Assembly (NCBI GenBank): GCA_964460075.1
Contig: CAYWPC010000011.1
Span: forward strand, 15,054-79,053
DNA length: 64,000 nucleotides
Reading direction: 5' to 3'
From: JAMBLL01 sp964460075
GTDB taxonomy: Bacteria; Actinomycetota; Acidimicrobiia; Spongiisociales; UBA5794
Shown here: positions 25,395 to 33,755 of the stretch, piece after piece
Layout: each line of letters opens with the position of its first letter
Position numbering within the stretch: position 1 is the stretch's first letter
Notes under the pieces: generated by a model
Databases searched by the model: none
Told to the model about the DNA's origin: nothing
The model's input: the letters and a program-made list of their open reading frames with translations, nothing else
Translations under genes and position numbers: made by a program

Positions 25395-26066
25395 TCAGTC
25401 GTCCTGTGGGAAGCGGGACGTGACCGCGAATGTGATGTTCTGGGCGATATTGACGCCGTGGTCGGCAATGCGCTCGAGGAACCTGCCGATGTAGAAGAGC
25501 GTGACCGCGGTCTCAAGACCAAGGTCGTCTTGACGCTCTGTCACGGCGGAGAAGAGCTCCGAGGTCAGCCGGTCGGTCTCCTCATCCTCTCTGTCCGCTT
25601 CGACGCCGATGGCCGCATCCATCGTCGCGATCGCCTCCACCCCCCGTGCGAACATGCGCGTCGCCGCGTCGATGAGATGTACAAGGACAGAGTGCAGAGC
25701 CGGGTCTGTTGGCACGCCACCGATACGGTCGAGGTGCTTTACGAGGTTGACCGCAAGGTCGCCCGACCGCTCCATTTCGTACAGAATTCTTGTCGCGGCA
25801 ACGAGGAATCGCAGATCCCTCGCAACCGGCTGTTGGAGGGCGAGTATCTGGAACACATCGGCTTCGAGGACTTGATAGCGATCGTTGATCGGCCAGTCCG
25901 CCGCCTTGACAACATCGACCTCCTCAAGGCGATTCTCCGATATCACTAATCCTGCGTGACGAATATTGGACACGACCATCGTTCCCATGTCAGCAAGATT
26001 CGTTCGAATCGCTTCGAGTTCGTCGTCGTAGTGGTGTCTGAGATCGTGTTCGTCGTGGTGTGTCAT
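25395..26066 (-). CDS. phoU: Phosphate-transport regulator PhoU
   Basis: 223 residues, two three-helix repeats. Signatures: RFLVAATRILYEMERSGDLAVNLVKHL in repeat 1 and TAVTLFYIGRFLERIADHGVNIAQNITF in repeat 2, each with the E/D-R-x-x-D metal-binding residues. It links PstB to the SenX3-type kinase and damps the Pho response when phosphate is ample. Starts 7 bases after the pstB stop. Confidence 0.95.
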   Translation of the reverse strand: MTHHDEHDLRHHYDDELEAIRTNLADMGTMVVSNIRHAGLVISENRLEEVDVVKAADWPINDRYQVLEADVFQILALQQPVARDLRFLVAATRILYEMERSGDLAVNLVKHLDRIGGVPTDPALHSVLVHLIDAATRMFARGVEAIATMDAAIGVEADREDEETDRLTSELFSAVTERQDDLGLETAVTLFYIGRFLERIADHGVNIAQNITFAVTSRFPQDD

Positions 26067-26073
26067 GGTTGCC

Positions 26074-27021
26074 CTACCCGAATCTGCCTGTGATGTAATC
26101 CTCAGTTTGTTGCATCGAAGGTGAGGTGAACAGATCGGCGGTTTTCGCAAACTCTACGAGGTGGCCGGTACGTTGGCCATCATGTACGTTGACGCTCAAG
26201 AACGCTGTCCTGTCGGACACACGCGCGGCTTGCTGCATGTTGTGGGTCACGATCACGATCGTGTAGTCCTGTTTCAGCTGGAACATGAGCTCCTCGATCC
26301 TGAGTGTCGCAATTGGGTCGAGAGCGGAAGCCGGTTCGTCCATAAGCACGACATCTGGAGATGTCGCGATCGCCCGCGCAATGCAGAGTCGTTGTTGCTG
26401 GCCTCCCGAAAGCGCCATAGCGCTGTCTGCGAGCTTGTCCTTGACCTCCTCCCAGAGTGCGGCTCGTTGGAGGGACTGTTCGACGAGATCGTCCATGTTG
26501 CCGTCGTACCTGGCGATCTTCGGCCCGAACGCGATGTTGTCATAAATCGACTTTGGGAACGGATTGGGCTTCTGGAAAACCATACCGATGTGGCGGCGAA
26601 CCTCGACGGGGTCGACGGTTGGGCCGTAGAGATCGATTCCGTGATAGGTGATCGTGCCTTCGACCCGTGCTGTGTCGATCAGGTCGTTCATCCGGTTTAT
26701 GGAACGCAACACTGTGGATTTGCCACAACCGGATGGGCCGATGAAAGCGGTGATCTCTTTCTCCCTAATGGGGAGACTGATCTCGTCGACGGCCAGGAAA
26801 TCGCCGTAATAGACGCTCAGGCCCTTGAGTTGAAGGATTACTTGGTGGGTGTCGTCTGGGGAGCCACCAGTAACTCGCGGCGGTGTTGTTCGCGTCGGCG
26901 TGGTGTCAGGGAGGCGATCGGGCGTAGCCCTGGTTTCTCTGACCCTGTCGTATCGCGGGCGTGTCATCCTTCGGTCCCCGGTGTGTCGCTCGGTATCGAC
27001 GTAGATGCTATCGGTCATCAT
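26074..27021 (-). CDS. pstB: Phosphate ABC transporter ATP-binding protein
   Basis: 315 residues. Walker A GPSGCGKST (95-103), Q-loop VFQKPNPFP, signature LSGGQQQR, Walker B VVLMDEPASALD, switch HNMQQA. The first ~58 residues are a Pro/Arg/Thr-rich extension absent from the usual ~255-residue PstB; the start could be internal, but the ATGATG at 27021 follows the pstA stop directly. Confidence 0.96.
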   Translation of the reverse strand: MMTDSIYVDTERHTGDRRMTRPRYDRVRETRATPDRLPDTTPTRTTPPRVTGGSPDDTHQVILQLKGLSVYYGDFLAVDEISLPIREKEITAFIGPSGCGKSTVLRSINRMNDLIDTARVEGTITYHGIDLYGPTVDPVEVRRHIGMVFQKPNPFPKSIYDNIAFGPKIARYDGNMDDLVEQSLQRAALWEEVKDKLADSAMALSGGQQQRLCIARAIATSPDVVLMDEPASALDPIATLRIEELMFQLKQDYTIVIVTHNMQQAARVSDRTAFLSVNVHDGQRTGHLVEFAKTADLFTSPSMQQTEDYITGRFG

Positions 27022-27981
27022 TCACCATCTCTTCTCCGAACGGTTACGTAGCCAGATGGCAGTCCCGTTGAGCAGGAACAGCACGACAAGGAGAACCACG
27101 ATTGCGGCAGGGGCGAGTGTTGCGGCGAACGCAGCCTGAGTTTGGCGTGACCATGAGAAGACAATCACAGGGAGGGCCGTATAGGCGCCAGTGAGCTTGT
27201 CAAATATCGAGGCGCTTCCTGGCGGTGCGAAATACCCGGTGGCCACACCTATGACCAGGAGAGGCGCTGTCTCGCCAAACGCTCTGGCGAGCGTGAGAAC
27301 GGTGCCTGTGAGGATGCCTGGGAGCGCTGAGGGCATCACGTGGCTTCGAATGACTTCCCACTGGGTAGCTCCCACTGCGAATCCGGCATCCCTGATTGAC
27401 TGTGGTACAGCGCGAACCGCCTCTGAGGAGGTGATGATGACGATGGGAAGGACGAGTGCGGCCATCGTGATACCGGCTGCAATAGCGTTCTTGCCTCCGG
27501 TTGATCCACCGAGTCCGATGAATCTGACGACTGGAACGAACATCGCGAGGCCGAGAAGACCGTACACGATCGATGGAACGCCAGCCAGATTGCGCACAGT
27601 CGTTTCGACGAACCGAGTAAGGCGGTTGTCTGGTGCGTACTCCTCTAGGTACACCGCAGACGAGATGCCGATTGGGAAAGCGAGCAGCACGACGAAACTC
27701 GCGATGATGACCGAGCCGACGATGCCGGTGAACACGCCTGCGGTGTCGATGTTGAGAGATAGGCCGTCGGACAGGAAGGTGAGACCTCTCGCTTGAAACG
27801 TTGGCCATGCGCTGACGATGATGTCTGCAAGGAGTGCAAGAAGGATCACAAGCGATCCGAGGAGCAGTGTGAGCAGCAGGACCTGGAACGCCACCGGCCT
27901 CCAATCGGAGTTCCCCCGCTGGATCGCTGCTGCCACTTGCTGAGATGTCGACCGTCTCTCGCTGTGCAAAGGTTTAGCCAT
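27022..27981 (-). CDS. pstA: Phosphate ABC transporter permease PstA
   Basis: 319 residues, six membrane segments. Conserved: GIVGSVIIASFVVLLAFPIGISSAVYLEEYA, NLAGVPSIVYGLLGLAMFV, and the ATPase-coupling loop EAVRAVPQSIRDAGFAVGATQWEVI. Its start overlaps the pstC stop by one base. Confidence 0.95.
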   Translation of the reverse strand: MAKPLHSERRSTSQQVAAAIQRGNSDWRPVAFQVLLLTLLLGSLVILLALLADIIVSAWPTFQARGLTFLSDGLSLNIDTAGVFTGIVGSVIIASFVVLLAFPIGISSAVYLEEYAPDNRLTRFVETTVRNLAGVPSIVYGLLGLAMFVPVVRFIGLGGSTGGKNAIAAGITMAALVLPIVIITSSEAVRAVPQSIRDAGFAVGATQWEVIRSHVMPSALPGILTGTVLTLARAFGETAPLLVIGVATGYFAPPGSASIFDKLTGAYTALPVIVFSWSRQTQAAFAATLAPAAIVVLLVVLFLLNGTAIWLRNRSEKRW

Positions 27982-28904
27982 CAGTACCGCTCCCGATATC
28001 TGCGAACAATCCGGCCGCTGATCGAGTTGAGTGCGAGGGTGATGAGGAACAGGAGCAGTCCGACGAAGAACAAGCTCTGAAACGCAAGCCCCTCACCGGC
28101 GACCTGATCCGAACCTGTTGCAAGCGAAGCAACGGCTGCCGTCATTGTTTGGCCAGGCTCGAGCGGGCTCCAGGTGCGTAGTGCGCCACCGACAGCCCCC
28201 GCTGCCATGAACACGATCATGGTCTCCCCGATCGCACGAGAAAACGCGAGAATCAGGGAGGCGACCACACCGGAGAGCGCCGCGGGGAATACGACCTTGC
28301 GCACGGTGATTGCTTTGCTGGCCCCGAGTCCGTAGGAGGCCTCCCTGAGCGACATGGGAACCGCACGCATTGCATCCTCGGACACTGTTGCAACTAGCGG
28401 TGTGATCAGAACACCCACACCGAGACCCGCGGCCAGCATCGTGAACGGCTTCGCAGACGAGAAAACTCGTTGGACGACCTCGGGGCTGATGAAGGTCAGG
28501 GCCCAGAAACCGATGACGACAGATGGGATCCCTGCCAGCATCTCGATTGTCGGCTTCAGCCAATGTCTTGACCGTGGTGATACGTATTCAGCGAGGTAGG
28601 CCGACGCCCCGAGACCCAGAGGTATCGCGACGAACATGCCGATACCCGCAACGATGGTCGTTGCTATGAGAAGCGTGGGGATGTCATAGAGACCCCTTCG
28701 GGGAAACCATCCGATGGTGAATAGATTCGCAAGCTCGACTTGAGAGATGAAGTTCCACGCCTCTCCGGCGAGCGACACGATGATCAGGATGCTTACCGCC
28801 ACCGATGTGAAACCTCCGACGAGGAACAACGCTTTGATTCTGCGTTCCCTGCGTCGTCGCTGGGGGTCACCCGCGAGGAATGCGGTGGGGAGCGTGTGTG
28901 TCAC
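27981..28904 (-). CDS. pstC: Phosphate ABC transporter permease PstC
   Basis: 307 residues, six membrane segments. Conserved: IVAGIGMFVAIPLGLGASAYLAEYV, EMLAGIPSVVIGFWAL, coupling loop EDAMRAVPMSLREASYGLGASK. GTG start at 28904; the ribosome site is weak, so expression may depend on read-through from pstS 54 bases upstream. Confidence 0.95.
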   Translation of the reverse strand: MTHTLPTAFLAGDPQRRRRERRIKALFLVGGFTSVAVSILIIVSLAGEAWNFISQVELANLFTIGWFPRRGLYDIPTLLIATTIVAGIGMFVAIPLGLGASAYLAEYVSPRSRHWLKPTIEMLAGIPSVVIGFWALTFISPEVVQRVFSSAKPFTMLAAGLGVGVLITPLVATVSEDAMRAVPMSLREASYGLGASKAITVRKVVFPAALSGVVASLILAFSRAIGETMIVFMAAGAVGGALRTWSPLEPGQTMTAAVASLATGSDQVAGEGLAFQSLFFVGLLLFLITLALNSISGRIVRRYRERY

Positions 28905-28958
28905 GGCACTAACGAGCGCTGATCATGGTCATCGTGTCGCCTCTCCTCGTTGGCCAGA

Positions 28959-30008
28959 TCAGTAGCTCTGCTTGCCTGCCGAACGGTTCTTCCAGATCTC
29001 GCGCACGGCGTCGTAGTCGGCGAGGCGAACATACCCGGCTTTGTCGACGTTCGCTAATCCCTCGTCTGAGAGGTAGAAGTCGATGTAGCCGACGAGCGCT
29101 GCATTCGTTTCGGCCTTCGCCTTGTTCACATACACGAACAGTGGGCGGGCAATCGGATACGACCCGTCGGCGATCGTGCTCGGAGTCGGTGCAACGCATC
29201 CGTCTCCTCCGTCGACGGCCAAGGCAGACACCTTGTCCAAGTTGGCGAGAAGGAACGCATATCCAACCCATCCGAGTGACGTGTCGCTTCCTGCTATTCC
29301 TTCGATGATGACATTGTCGTTCGCTGATGCGGTGTAGTCGGGTCGAGTGGCTTCCTCCTGGCCACGTGCCTTTGCAAGTTTCCCTAAGACGATCTCGACG
29401 AACGTGTCATAGGTTCCAGACTCTTCTCCTGGACCGGTGACCACGAGGTCGGCGTCTGGGTAGGGAGGGTTGGCCCCATCGAGCTGCGCGGCGAGTGTGT
29501 TTGCGTCGCTCCACTTGCGGAACCCCATCGACTCGGGTCCGATGAGCGCATAGAGGTCTTGGAAGCTCACACATGAAACTTGCGAGTTGGTTGTAGATGT
29601 CAGGATCGAAAGGCCGTCGATTGCAAACCGTAGCTCGATGAAATCGATGCCTGCCTGGCTGCATGCCTCTACTTCGGAGTCCTTGATCTGGCGAGACGCG
29701 TCCGAAATATCGGTTTCACCTGCACAGAATGCCTTGAAGCCATCGCCTGTTCCAGGTCCGCTGACGGAGATGCCGACGTCAGGGTTGTCGATTCGGAATG
29801 ATTCTGCGTTGAGTGCCGACACCGGTTCGACGGTCGATGACCCAGATATCTGAAGCGAGCCGACCTGGCCTGTGTCCGTCTCTGCGGAGGGTGCTGCTTG
29901 GCTGTCGGCCCCCACCGGTGTAGCGGCTCCGCTGCCACTCGATGCACAGGCCGAGGCCACTAATGCGATCACTCCGACAAGTGCCGCGATTTTCGCTCTC
30001 ATGCTCAT
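28959..30008 (-). CDS. pstS: Phosphate-binding lipoprotein PstS
   Basis: 349 residues. A lipoprotein signal (MRAKIAALVGVIALVASACAS; lipobox SAC) is followed by the phosphate-binding fold: ISGSSTVEPVSALNAESF, GPGTGDGFKAFCAGETDISDASR, GPGEESGTYDTF. These S/T, D and R residues form the phosphate pocket. ATG 30008 follows AGAGGAA. A PHO-box-like repeat lies 53-96 bases upstream. The cluster order pstS-C-A-B-phoU is canonical. Confidence 0.95.
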   Translation of the reverse strand: MSMRAKIAALVGVIALVASACASSGSGAATPVGADSQAAPSAETDTGQVGSLQISGSSTVEPVSALNAESFRIDNPDVGISVSGPGTGDGFKAFCAGETDISDASRQIKDSEVEACSQAGIDFIELRFAIDGLSILTSTTNSQVSCVSFQDLYALIGPESMGFRKWSDANTLAAQLDGANPPYPDADLVVTGPGEESGTYDTFVEIVLGKLAKARGQEEATRPDYTASANDNVIIEGIAGSDTSLGWVGYAFLLANLDKVSALAVDGGDGCVAPTPSTIADGSYPIARPLFVYVNKAKAETNAALVGYIDFYLSDEGLANVDKAGYVRLADYDAVREIWKNRSAGKQSY

Positions 30009-30060
30009 TCGTGTTCCTCTCGGATTCGAGGTTGCGAGCTGACGATGGCAAGGTACGAGG

Positions 30061-30104
30061 TGAAGGTGATCGGAAACCCACGCGAAGGTGAACCCAGGGT
30101 GAAC
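30061..30104. promoter_or_regulatory. PHO-box-like direct repeats between pstS and senX3
   Basis: On the minus strand, four 11-base units run from 30104 to 30061. Units 1 and 2 begin GTTCACC (30104-30098 and 30093-30087), unit 3 is degenerate, unit 4 begins GATCACC (30071-30065). Actinobacterial PhoP/RegX3-type boxes are GTTCACC-like 11-base direct repeats. The block is roughly equidistant (50-65 bases) from the two divergent starts, so it may control both. Confidence 0.75.
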
Positions 30105-30166
30105 TCTTCGCGTTTGATGAGGATCGCCTGTGGTCCGTGGACGAACCGCTCCTATAGTCGACCGCG

Positions 30167-31360
30167 ATGCCTGTTTGGGTTCCCCTCGCGACAGTCGCTG
30201 TGTTGGCGATTCTTGCCGCGATTGTGTCACGGAAGCGGTTCATGGCTGCTGAGCGAACGCTGCGCTCTGTCGCCGAGAGCATCGGTGTTGACGAGATCGA
30301 CGTTCGACTCGTACGAAGCTCACGCAACGTCGTCGCGGAGGCGATCTCATGTAGGGATCAGCTTGACCGATACTGCGCAGTGTTGAGGGAAGCACCGACA
30401 GGTATGGCGTTGATGTCGGCAGACGGCAACTTCGAGTTCGTGAACCTGAAGGCCGAGTCGCTGCTTGGAGTCGGAACTGATGTGGCGATTCTTCGTGTGA
30501 GAGCGGTTGCGCTCGCTCGACGTGTCAGCTCTTGTGGGGAGAGCGAGACCGTCGAGGTCGAAACTCACGATCCCGATAGAAGGGTCCTGTCCTTGACAGC
30601 AGTCCCGATCGGAGAGCCCCGATCGGTTGCGTTGTACCTCGACGACCTGTCCGAACGGCGCAGGGTCGAAGCTATGCGCACAGACTTCGTAGCGAACGCC
30701 AGCCATGAGCTCAAGACACCGCTCGGAGCCTTGGCGCTGCTCGCCGAGACCCTTGTTGCTGCCCGCGACGAAGAGGTGCGGGAGCGGCTGTCGCAGCGCC
30801 TACAAACTGAGGCCTCGCGTCTCGGGAACGTGATTGATGATGTTGCACAACTCGCGGAGACACAGTCGCTCGGCTCCGAGTTCGAGGATGTCTCGATCGG
30901 TGCCGTTCTCGCAGACGCCGTCGCGTCAGTCGACACACTGGCACACGAGAAGGACATCACGATTGTCCGTGGAGATGTCACAGACACTGTCGTTTCCGGA
31001 GACCGCGCACAGCTTGTTTCGGCTGTAGGAAACCTGCTCATCAACGCGATCACCTATACCGCTGTGAAGGGCGAGGGGGGGACGGTTACCTATCGGTGCT
31101 TGATCGACGGACCGAGCGTGCGCATTGAGGTGCAAGACACGGGCATAGGTATCCCCGCCCACTATATCGATCGCGTATTCGAGCGATTCTTCCGAGTCGA
31201 TCGTGCGCGGAGCCGCGAGTCAGGTGGCACTGGACTTGGACTCTCAATCGTTCGCAACGTCGCGATTTCACACGGGGGAAGTGTCAGAGTCACCTCACTC
31301 GTCGGTGTCGGATCGACGTTCGTCATGTGGCTTCCCGTGGTTGCGGGGAGCACGCCATGA
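30167..31360 (+). CDS. senX3: SenX3/PhoR-like phosphate-sensing histidine kinase
   Basis: 397 residues. One membrane helix (residues ~5-20), a PAS-like domain (~70-165), the dimerisation/phosphorylation helix with H180 (FVANASHELKTPLGALALLAE), and the ATPase domain: N box NLLINAITYT, DTGIGIPA, and GGTGLGLSIVRNVAISHGG. It senses phosphate through the Pst-PhoU complex in related systems. The stop overlaps the regulator start (ATGA). Confidence 0.92.
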   Translation: MPVWVPLATVAVLAILAAIVSRKRFMAAERTLRSVAESIGVDEIDVRLVRSSRNVVAEAISCRDQLDRYCAVLREAPTGMALMSADGNFEFVNLKAESLLGVGTDVAILRVRAVALARRVSSCGESETVEVETHDPDRRVLSLTAVPIGEPRSVALYLDDLSERRRVEAMRTDFVANASHELKTPLGALALLAETLVAARDEEVRERLSQRLQTEASRLGNVIDDVAQLAETQSLGSEFEDVSIGAVLADAVASVDTLAHEKDITIVRGDVTDTVVSGDRAQLVSAVGNLLINAITYTAVKGEGGTVTYRCLIDGPSVRIEVQDTGIGIPAHYIDRVFERFFRVDRARSRESGGTGLGLSIVRNVAISHGGSVRVTSLVGVGSTFVMWLPVVAGSTP

Positions 31361-32028
31361 GGGTTCTCATCGTGGAGGATGAGGAGGCGTACGCCGATGC
31401 CCTGGGGGTGGCGCTCGAGATGGAAGGCATCGACTCTCTCGCGGTCTTCGACGGTCGAGATGCCGTCAGGGAGTTCGGTGCAGGGCGGTTCGACGTCGTG
31501 CTGCTCGACCTCATGTTGCCGTCACTTTCAGGATTCGACGTGCTAAGGGCGATCCGGGCCGAGTCGCAGGTCCCTGTCATTGTTGTATCGGCCAAAGATG
31601 CAGAGTCCGACGTCGTGGCTGCTCTCGAGCTTGGGGCCGATGACTACCTCACCAAGCCATACTCGGCGCGCGAATTGATAGCTCGTATCAGGGCGGTTGC
31701 GCGCAGAACAGCCGTGGGGGACTCGGACGATACGCTGAGCGTCGGCGACGTATCTCTCGATCCTGGCCGGTATCAACTCCGTGCTGCTGGCAGTACGTTC
31801 GACTTACCCCGCAAGGAGTTCGAGGTCATGTTGATGCTGATGGAGCGGGCGGGTCGCGTGGTTACGAGGGAACGAATTCTTGATGACGTATGGGGTTTGT
31901 CCTGGGGAGATACGCGGAGCTTGGATCAGCACATCAGGCGCCTGAGACGCAAGCTCGAACATGATCAGGACGAAGTGCGTATCGTCACGATTCGCGGCGT
32001 TGGATACCGTCTCGAGTTCGATCAATGA
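31357..32028 (+). CDS. regX3: RegX3/PhoB-like response regulator
   Basis: 223 residues: receiver domain with phospho-acceptor D51 (VVLLDLMLPSLSGFD), acidic pair E7/D8, and the conserved lysine of YLTKPYSA; then an OmpR-type winged helix (RKEFEVMLMLMERAGRVVTRERIL, then HIRRLRRKL and IRGVGYRLE). Translationally coupled to senX3. Expected to bind the 30.1 kb repeats. Confidence 0.93.
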   Translation: MRVLIVEDEEAYADALGVALEMEGIDSLAVFDGRDAVREFGAGRFDVVLLDLMLPSLSGFDVLRAIRAESQVPVIVVSAKDAESDVVAALELGADDYLTKPYSARELIARIRAVARRTAVGDSDDTLSVGDVSLDPGRYQLRAAGSTFDLPRKEFEVMLMLMERAGRVVTRERILDDVWGLSWGDTRSLDQHIRRLRRKLEHDQDEVRIVTIRGVGYRLEFDQ

Positions 32029-32056
32029 CGGCCGACGACGCGGCTACCTTCGATGC

Positions 32057-32515
32057 CTAGATCGCGGCGAGCGCCTTGGTGTAGAGGCTGAACTCGCGCG
32101 CGGTTCCAAGTCCTTCAGAGGCAATGATGTCGCGTACGACACCGTCGCTGTCGAGAACATACGTCACCCTGTTGGCGCAACCCAATTCCTCATTGAACGC
32201 ACCGTATGCCTGCGCGACTTGACCATGGGGCCAGAAATCAGACAGGACGGGGAATTCGAAGCCGTTGATGTCAGACCACTTGGCGTTGGAAGGGACCGTG
32301 TCACAAGTCACGGCGACGACGTTCGCGTCGAGGGCGCTGAGCTCGGCGATGCTGTCGCGAATTGTGCAAAGCTCCCCCTCACACGTTCCGGTGAACGGGA
32401 ATGGGATGAAGACGATCAGCGACTTGTTCCCTTTGATGGTGTCGAGCGATACCCGCTCGCGGTGCTGATTGTTGAGGTCAAAGGCTGGAGCTGGTTCACC
32501 TATGCGTGCAGACAT
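32057..32515 (-). CDS. AhpE/BCP-type peroxiredoxin
   Basis: 152 residues; reduces peroxides through a cysteine thiol. The peroxidatic C45 is in PFTGTCEGELC, preceded by the typical FIPFPF strand; C50 could be a resolving residue, which one-Cys AhpE lacks. Later segments PVLSDFWPHGQVAQAYGAF and RVTYVLDSDGVVRD are typical. Convergent with regX3. Confidence 0.9.
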   Translation of the reverse strand: MSARIGEPAPAFDLNNQHRERVSLDTIKGNKSLIVFIPFPFTGTCEGELCTIRDSIAELSALDANVVAVTCDTVPSNAKWSDINGFEFPVLSDFWPHGQVAQAYGAFNEELGCANRVTYVLDSDGVVRDIIASEGLGTAREFSLYTKALAAI

Positions 32516-32590
32516 GCTTGTTCCTTGCTCGGGAGTTGGCAGTGGGGACGAGAGTAGTGGGGCTGCAGAGTCGCTGAGACGTCTCTGCAG

Positions 32591-33751
32591 CTACTCGTGA
32601 TCTGGGTCCTGTCCCAATGACGACTCGTCGAGCAGAACCCGAGCCGCCCAACCGATCGGATCGGTGAGCTCGTCGAGTGTCGGGAAACTGGCTGGCTGAT
32701 CCCACACCTTTGTGAGAGCGTCGTCGCCCCAGCGCTCAACGACGTCGTCACAGAACGTTCGGGCATCGGCTGCGCGGTGTCGCTGCAGGTCAAGACCGGC
32801 GAACTGCTGAAGGAACTGTTCGGCCTGATCTGGTTCCGTTCGACGCAAGTCGTAGGCAGACTCGATCCGCTCAAGGCTCGGCACCAACTCACGTCCGCTG
32901 AGGGCAACGATGCGGTCCGCATACCCCTCGATGAATGCGGTGAATGCTTGAATCTCTCCTAGACGCTGCGGGTCGGATGTTCCTTTGATCAGGCCTCCTC
33001 CGCCGATGTCGTCCTCGCCCAACATTCGTTGGAGCTCGGTTGGGTCGCTCATCGCCCCGCTCAGTTTGCCGAGAAGATCGGAGGCGTCGATCTCGACACT
33101 TGCGTAGAACGCTTCCACAAGGTTTACGAACCGGCCGCGAATCCACTCCACAGCCATGATCCGATGAAACGCAACTTCGTGGAGTGCCGCCCATAGGCGC
33201 ACCTGGCGATGATCGATACCGTGGTCGATCGCGAAGTCGTCGAGGTTCGGCACGATGACGTATGGCCTGTCGTGATCCATTGCAGGGATACCTGTATCGA
33301 ATTGCCCTAGCGCTCGATGGGACATGAACCCGACCATGGTTCCGGCCTGGATCCCGAGCAGGGCGGGTCCCAGGGGAGCAAGCATGGCATCCATCCCCGA
33401 TGGCCCTCCTGGGCCCAGGATGCCTCCGTCACCTGCAAGGTTCGAGAACTTTTCAGCTAGGGGCTCGACGAGGATCCGGAATGCCTGTTGGTTTTCGGCA
33501 GCCCAGGTAGCGCGGTCGGTTGGGTTCAGTTCGCCAGGTGCGCGGGAAGGCACGGACGACGTCGCCGAGATCCGCATCTCGGCGACGTGTGCAAGTTCCC
33601 TGTACTCCTCTGCGACGACAGGGTCGACGGGCTCTGGTTGGCCTGCAAGGCTCTTGGTGACCTCTCTCGCGAGTTTCCAGTTGACGGGCCCCGACGTTTG
33701 GAGCATCTTGAACAGTTGCTCAAAAATGCCTTCGTCGCCTAGTCCGTCCAT
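32591..33751 (-). CDS. DUF2342-like (zincin-type) protein
   Basis: 386 residues resembling actinobacterial zinc-dependent-hydrolase-like proteins of the DUF2342 group: WAAENQQAFRILVEPLAEKF, GFMSHRALGQFDTG, VIVPNLDDFAIDHGID, and VRLWAALHEVAFH, then FIEGYADRIVA. The site expected to read HExxH reads H191-E-V-A-F-H196, with the second His shifted by one. Peptidase activity is therefore uncertain. I use the ATG at 33751 (AGGGG upstream), five bases after the htrA stop, so it is likely co-transcribed with that protease. Family assignment is from memory of motifs. Confidence 0.75.
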   Translation of the reverse strand: MDGLGDEGIFEQLFKMLQTSGPVNWKLAREVTKSLAGQPEPVDPVVAEEYRELAHVAEMRISATSSVPSRAPGELNPTDRATWAAENQQAFRILVEPLAEKFSNLAGDGGILGPGGPSGMDAMLAPLGPALLGIQAGTMVGFMSHRALGQFDTGIPAMDHDRPYVIVPNLDDFAIDHGIDHRQVRLWAALHEVAFHRIMAVEWIRGRFVNLVEAFYASVEIDASDLLGKLSGAMSDPTELQRMLGEDDIGGGGLIKGTSDPQRLGEIQAFTAFIEGYADRIVALSGRELVPSLERIESAYDLRRTEPDQAEQFLQQFAGLDLQRHRAADARTFCDDVVERWGDDALTKVWDQPASFPTLDELTDPIGWAARVLLDESSLGQDPDHE

Positions 33752-33755
33752 CTGG

